Assembly (NCBI GenBank): GCA_017853205.1
Contig: JAFMKB010000014.1
Span: forward strand, 1-45,117
Direction of reading: 5' to 3'
Length of the DNA stretch: 45,117 bases
Source of the DNA: Gammaproteobacteria bacterium
GTDB taxonomy: Bacteria > Pseudomonadota > Gammaproteobacteria > Pseudomonadales > Pseudohongiellaceae
The translations under genes were made by a program, and so were the position numbers. Below the pieces are notes generated by a model. The model did no database searches and was not told the DNA's origin. It saw nothing but the letters and a program-made list of their open reading frames with translations. Shown one piece after another: positions 43,516 to 45,117 of the stretch (positions within the stretch are counted from its first letter, which is position 1; each line of letters starts with the position of its first letter).

Positions 43516-44436
43516 TTAACTTGACTGAGGGACTTTGAGTGTAGCCAATTTCGGCACAGCCTGTATATCCCAGTGCTCGATGCCCCATGCGAGGATTGTA
43601 TCGACGCTACTGTCGATCAATGTGCGAGGTGGAGACAGACCAAGCAGATCCAGACACTGATGTAGCTGCTCCTGTGGTCGTTCGGACTTTAGCGGTGGTG
43701 CGAAGCTCTGCTTGCTGAGCTTATCACCAGCGGCGTCGACAATAATCGGTAAATGGGCATAGCGAGGCGTCCGATAGCCGAGGCATTCCTGTAAATAAAG
43801 TTGCCGAGGTGTGGATTCAAGTAGATCGATGCCGCGGACAATATCGGTGATACCCTGATAGGCATCATCTACTACCACCGCCAGTTGATAGGCGAACAGC
43901 CTATCTTTTCGGCGCACGACAAAGTCACCTACCTCGCTTGCCAGATTTTGTGAATAAGAACCTTGGACTCTGTCCAGGAGCGAGTAAGTCTCCCGGGGAA
44001 CTCTAACCCTGACGGCCGCGTCGCTGCTGGAGTCTTTGTCGACGTACTGAAGGTCCCGCGCGCTGACTCCGTAATGACGGCACTGGCCGCTGTAAACATT
44101 GCCATTCTCGCGCAGCGCAGAACGCGTGCATTCGCAGCGAAAGCAGAGACCTTCGTTAGCTAGCTGCATTAAGGCCGCTGCGTAGGCATCGAGTCTTTGA
44201 CTTTGAAAGAGTACGTCGTTATCCCAGGCAAGACCGAACTGTTGCAGCTGTCTCAGGATTTCGTCTGCGGCGCCTGCCTGTTCGCGAGGAGGATCGATGT
44301 CTTCCATTCGCACCAGCCAAACGCCGTCATGTGCGCGCGCATCTAAGAAACTAGCCACGGCTGCAAGCAATGAGCCGAGGTGGAGTGGGCCTGAGGGGGA
44401 GGGGGCAAACCTGCCGACGTAAGAAGAGCCGGTCAT
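43516..44436 (-). CDS. gluQ: Glutamyl-Q tRNA(Asp) synthetase
   Basis: A 306-residue truncated glutamyl-tRNA synthetase paralogue without an anticodon-binding domain. It attaches glutamate to queuosine in tRNA(Asp). The class I motifs are GRFAPSPSGPLHLGSL (HIGH type) and DKLSKQ (KMSKS type). The zinc site is formed by CRCECTRS and SGQCRHYG. It lies 22 bases after dksA, the arrangement known from many gammaproteobacteria (dksA-gluQ), where the two may share a transcript. Confidence 0.95.
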   Translation of the reverse strand: MTGSSYVGRFAPSPSGPLHLGSLLAAVASFLDARAHDGVWLVRMEDIDPPREQAGAADEILRQLQQFGLAWDNDVLFQSQRLDAYAAALMQLANEGLCFRCECTRSALRENGNVYSGQCRHYGVSARDLQYVDKDSSSDAAVRVRVPRETYSLLDRVQGSYSQNLASEVGDFVVRRKDRLFAYQLAVVVDDAYQGITDIVRGIDLLESTPRQLYLQECLGYRTPRYAHLPIIVDAAGDKLSKQSFAPPLKSERPQEQLHQCLDLLGLSPPRTLIDSSVDTILAWGIEHWDIQAVPKLATLKVPQSS

Positions 44437-44458
44437 GGCAGCCGGTCGGCTAGTCAGC

Positions 44459-44905
44459 CTAGAGGCTGCCTAGCTGTTTCTCTTTGATTTCGTCTAATGT
44501 CTTACAATCGATGCACTTGTTGGCAGTAGGTCGTGCCTCGAGGCGACGAATACCAATCTCAATTCCGCATGAATCGCAGAACCCGTAATCGTCCTGAGCA
44601 ATCAGTTCGATAGTGCTATCGATTTTTTTGATCAGTTTGCGCTCGCGGTCGCGCGTCCGCAGTTCGAGGCTAAATTCCTCTTCCTGAGTCGCACGATCGG
44701 CAGGATCAGGGTAATTCGCCGCTTCGTCCTGCATATGATGCACCGTACGATCGACTTCCTGCATGAGTTGGTTGCGCCAATCCAGCAGAATCTGCTTGAA
44801 ATGCTCGCGCTGTTTCTCGTTCATGTATTCTTCGCCGCGCTTGGGCTTGTACGGAACGAAATTCTTTAGAACGGGTTGCGTATCTGGGGTAGCGGTCTTG
44901 GACAT
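44459..44905 (-). CDS. dksA: RNA polymerase-binding transcription factor DksA
   Basis: A 148-residue protein. The coiled-coil is followed by the tip motif DPADRA (67-72) that reaches into the polymerase secondary channel, and by the four-cysteine zinc finger Cys110, Cys113, Cys131, Cys134. It works with ppGpp to adjust transcription during the stringent response. Length matches E. coli DksA (151). AGAAG precedes the ATG. It heads the minus-strand run that continues into gluQ. Confidence 0.97.
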   Translation of the reverse strand: MSKTATPDTQPVLKNFVPYKPKRGEEYMNEKQREHFKQILLDWRNQLMQEVDRTVHHMQDEAANYPDPADRATQEEEFSLELRTRDRERKLIKKIDSTIELIAQDDYGFCDSCGIEIGIRRLEARPTANKCIDCKTLDEIKEKQLGSL

Positions 44906-44925
44906 GTGCTTCTTTATGCCTCTAC

Positions 44926-44963
44926 AGGCCCTTTGGCCTAGGTAGTTAAAAGGTCAAACCTAG
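44926..44963. promoter_or_regulatory. Small hairpins in the dksA leader
   Basis: AGGCC-CTTT-GGCCT (44926-44939) and an overlapping longer repeat CTAGGT/ACCTAG (44938-44943, 44958-44963) lie 20-60 bases upstream of dksA. These could be alternative leader structures; only symmetry supports this. Confidence 0.25.
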
Positions 44964-45117
44964 AGTGAATAGACTTTGCTGCCTTTCAAAATGCGAAAGC
45001 GTCTTTCTAACGGCTTCCTTCGAAGCCTCTGTCTAAAAATCTTTCTAAATGTTACTCAATCACAGGATTGCTCTAAGATAGATTCCAGACGTGTCACGCG
45101 TATTACATAACTTCCCC

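Overview
The window looks like a chromosomal segment of a free-living, aerobic gammaproteobacterium. The best anchor is the right end, where dksA, gluQ, a cbrX-like gene, cbrA, cbrB, pcnB, panB and panC run in the order known from Pseudomonas and relatives. Base composition is moderate (a little over half G+C by eye). CYP153, selenocysteine genes, lactate permease and many exported proteins of unknown function would fit a marine lineage such as Halieaceae or a relative, but that placement is inference.

Left part (1-19.1 kb): a truncated MATE transporter, a DUF3301 protein, an exported FAH-family protein, a FabH-type ketoacyl synthase, a DUF547 protein, the selenocysteine tRNA gene selC, a PhoPQ-activated-type exported hydrolase, a Coq7-like di-iron protein, endonuclease VIII, an MFS transporter, a ferredoxin/CYP153 pair, selB behind a lactate permease, an exported protein of unknown function, and pyruvate phosphate dikinase.

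Middle (19.3-33 kb): a 40-codon ORF with a strong ribosome binding site. Next comes a more AT-rich block with an unrecognised protein and an isoprenylcysteine-methyltransferase-like membrane enzyme, divergent from a six-helix membrane class III cyclase. Then a 2-hydroxyacid dehydrogenase, selA, a Bcr/CflA drug exporter, and a four-gene TPR/MoxR/transglutaminase/DUF58 operon.

Right part (33-45.1 kb): acs, panC, panB, pcnB, cbrB, cbrA, cbrX, gluQ and dksA, all on the minus strand. folK, normally between pcnB and panB, is missing. The only gene-free stretch over 300 bases, between cbrB and pcnB, appears to hold an undescribed small RNA of about 265 nt. It has a sigma54-type promoter, GTAAC/GTTAC inverted repeats about 95-150 bp upstream of the predicted start, at least six A-rich AANAANAA-type clusters of the kind bound by Hfq, and a good intrinsic terminator. 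Position and architecture match Pseudomonas CrcZ, the Hfq-titrating RNA of carbon catabolite repression. CbrA, CbrB and this RNA could therefore form a complete carbon-control module.

selA, selB and selC all lie within 20 kb but in three separate transcription units, with no selenoprotein or selD visible here.
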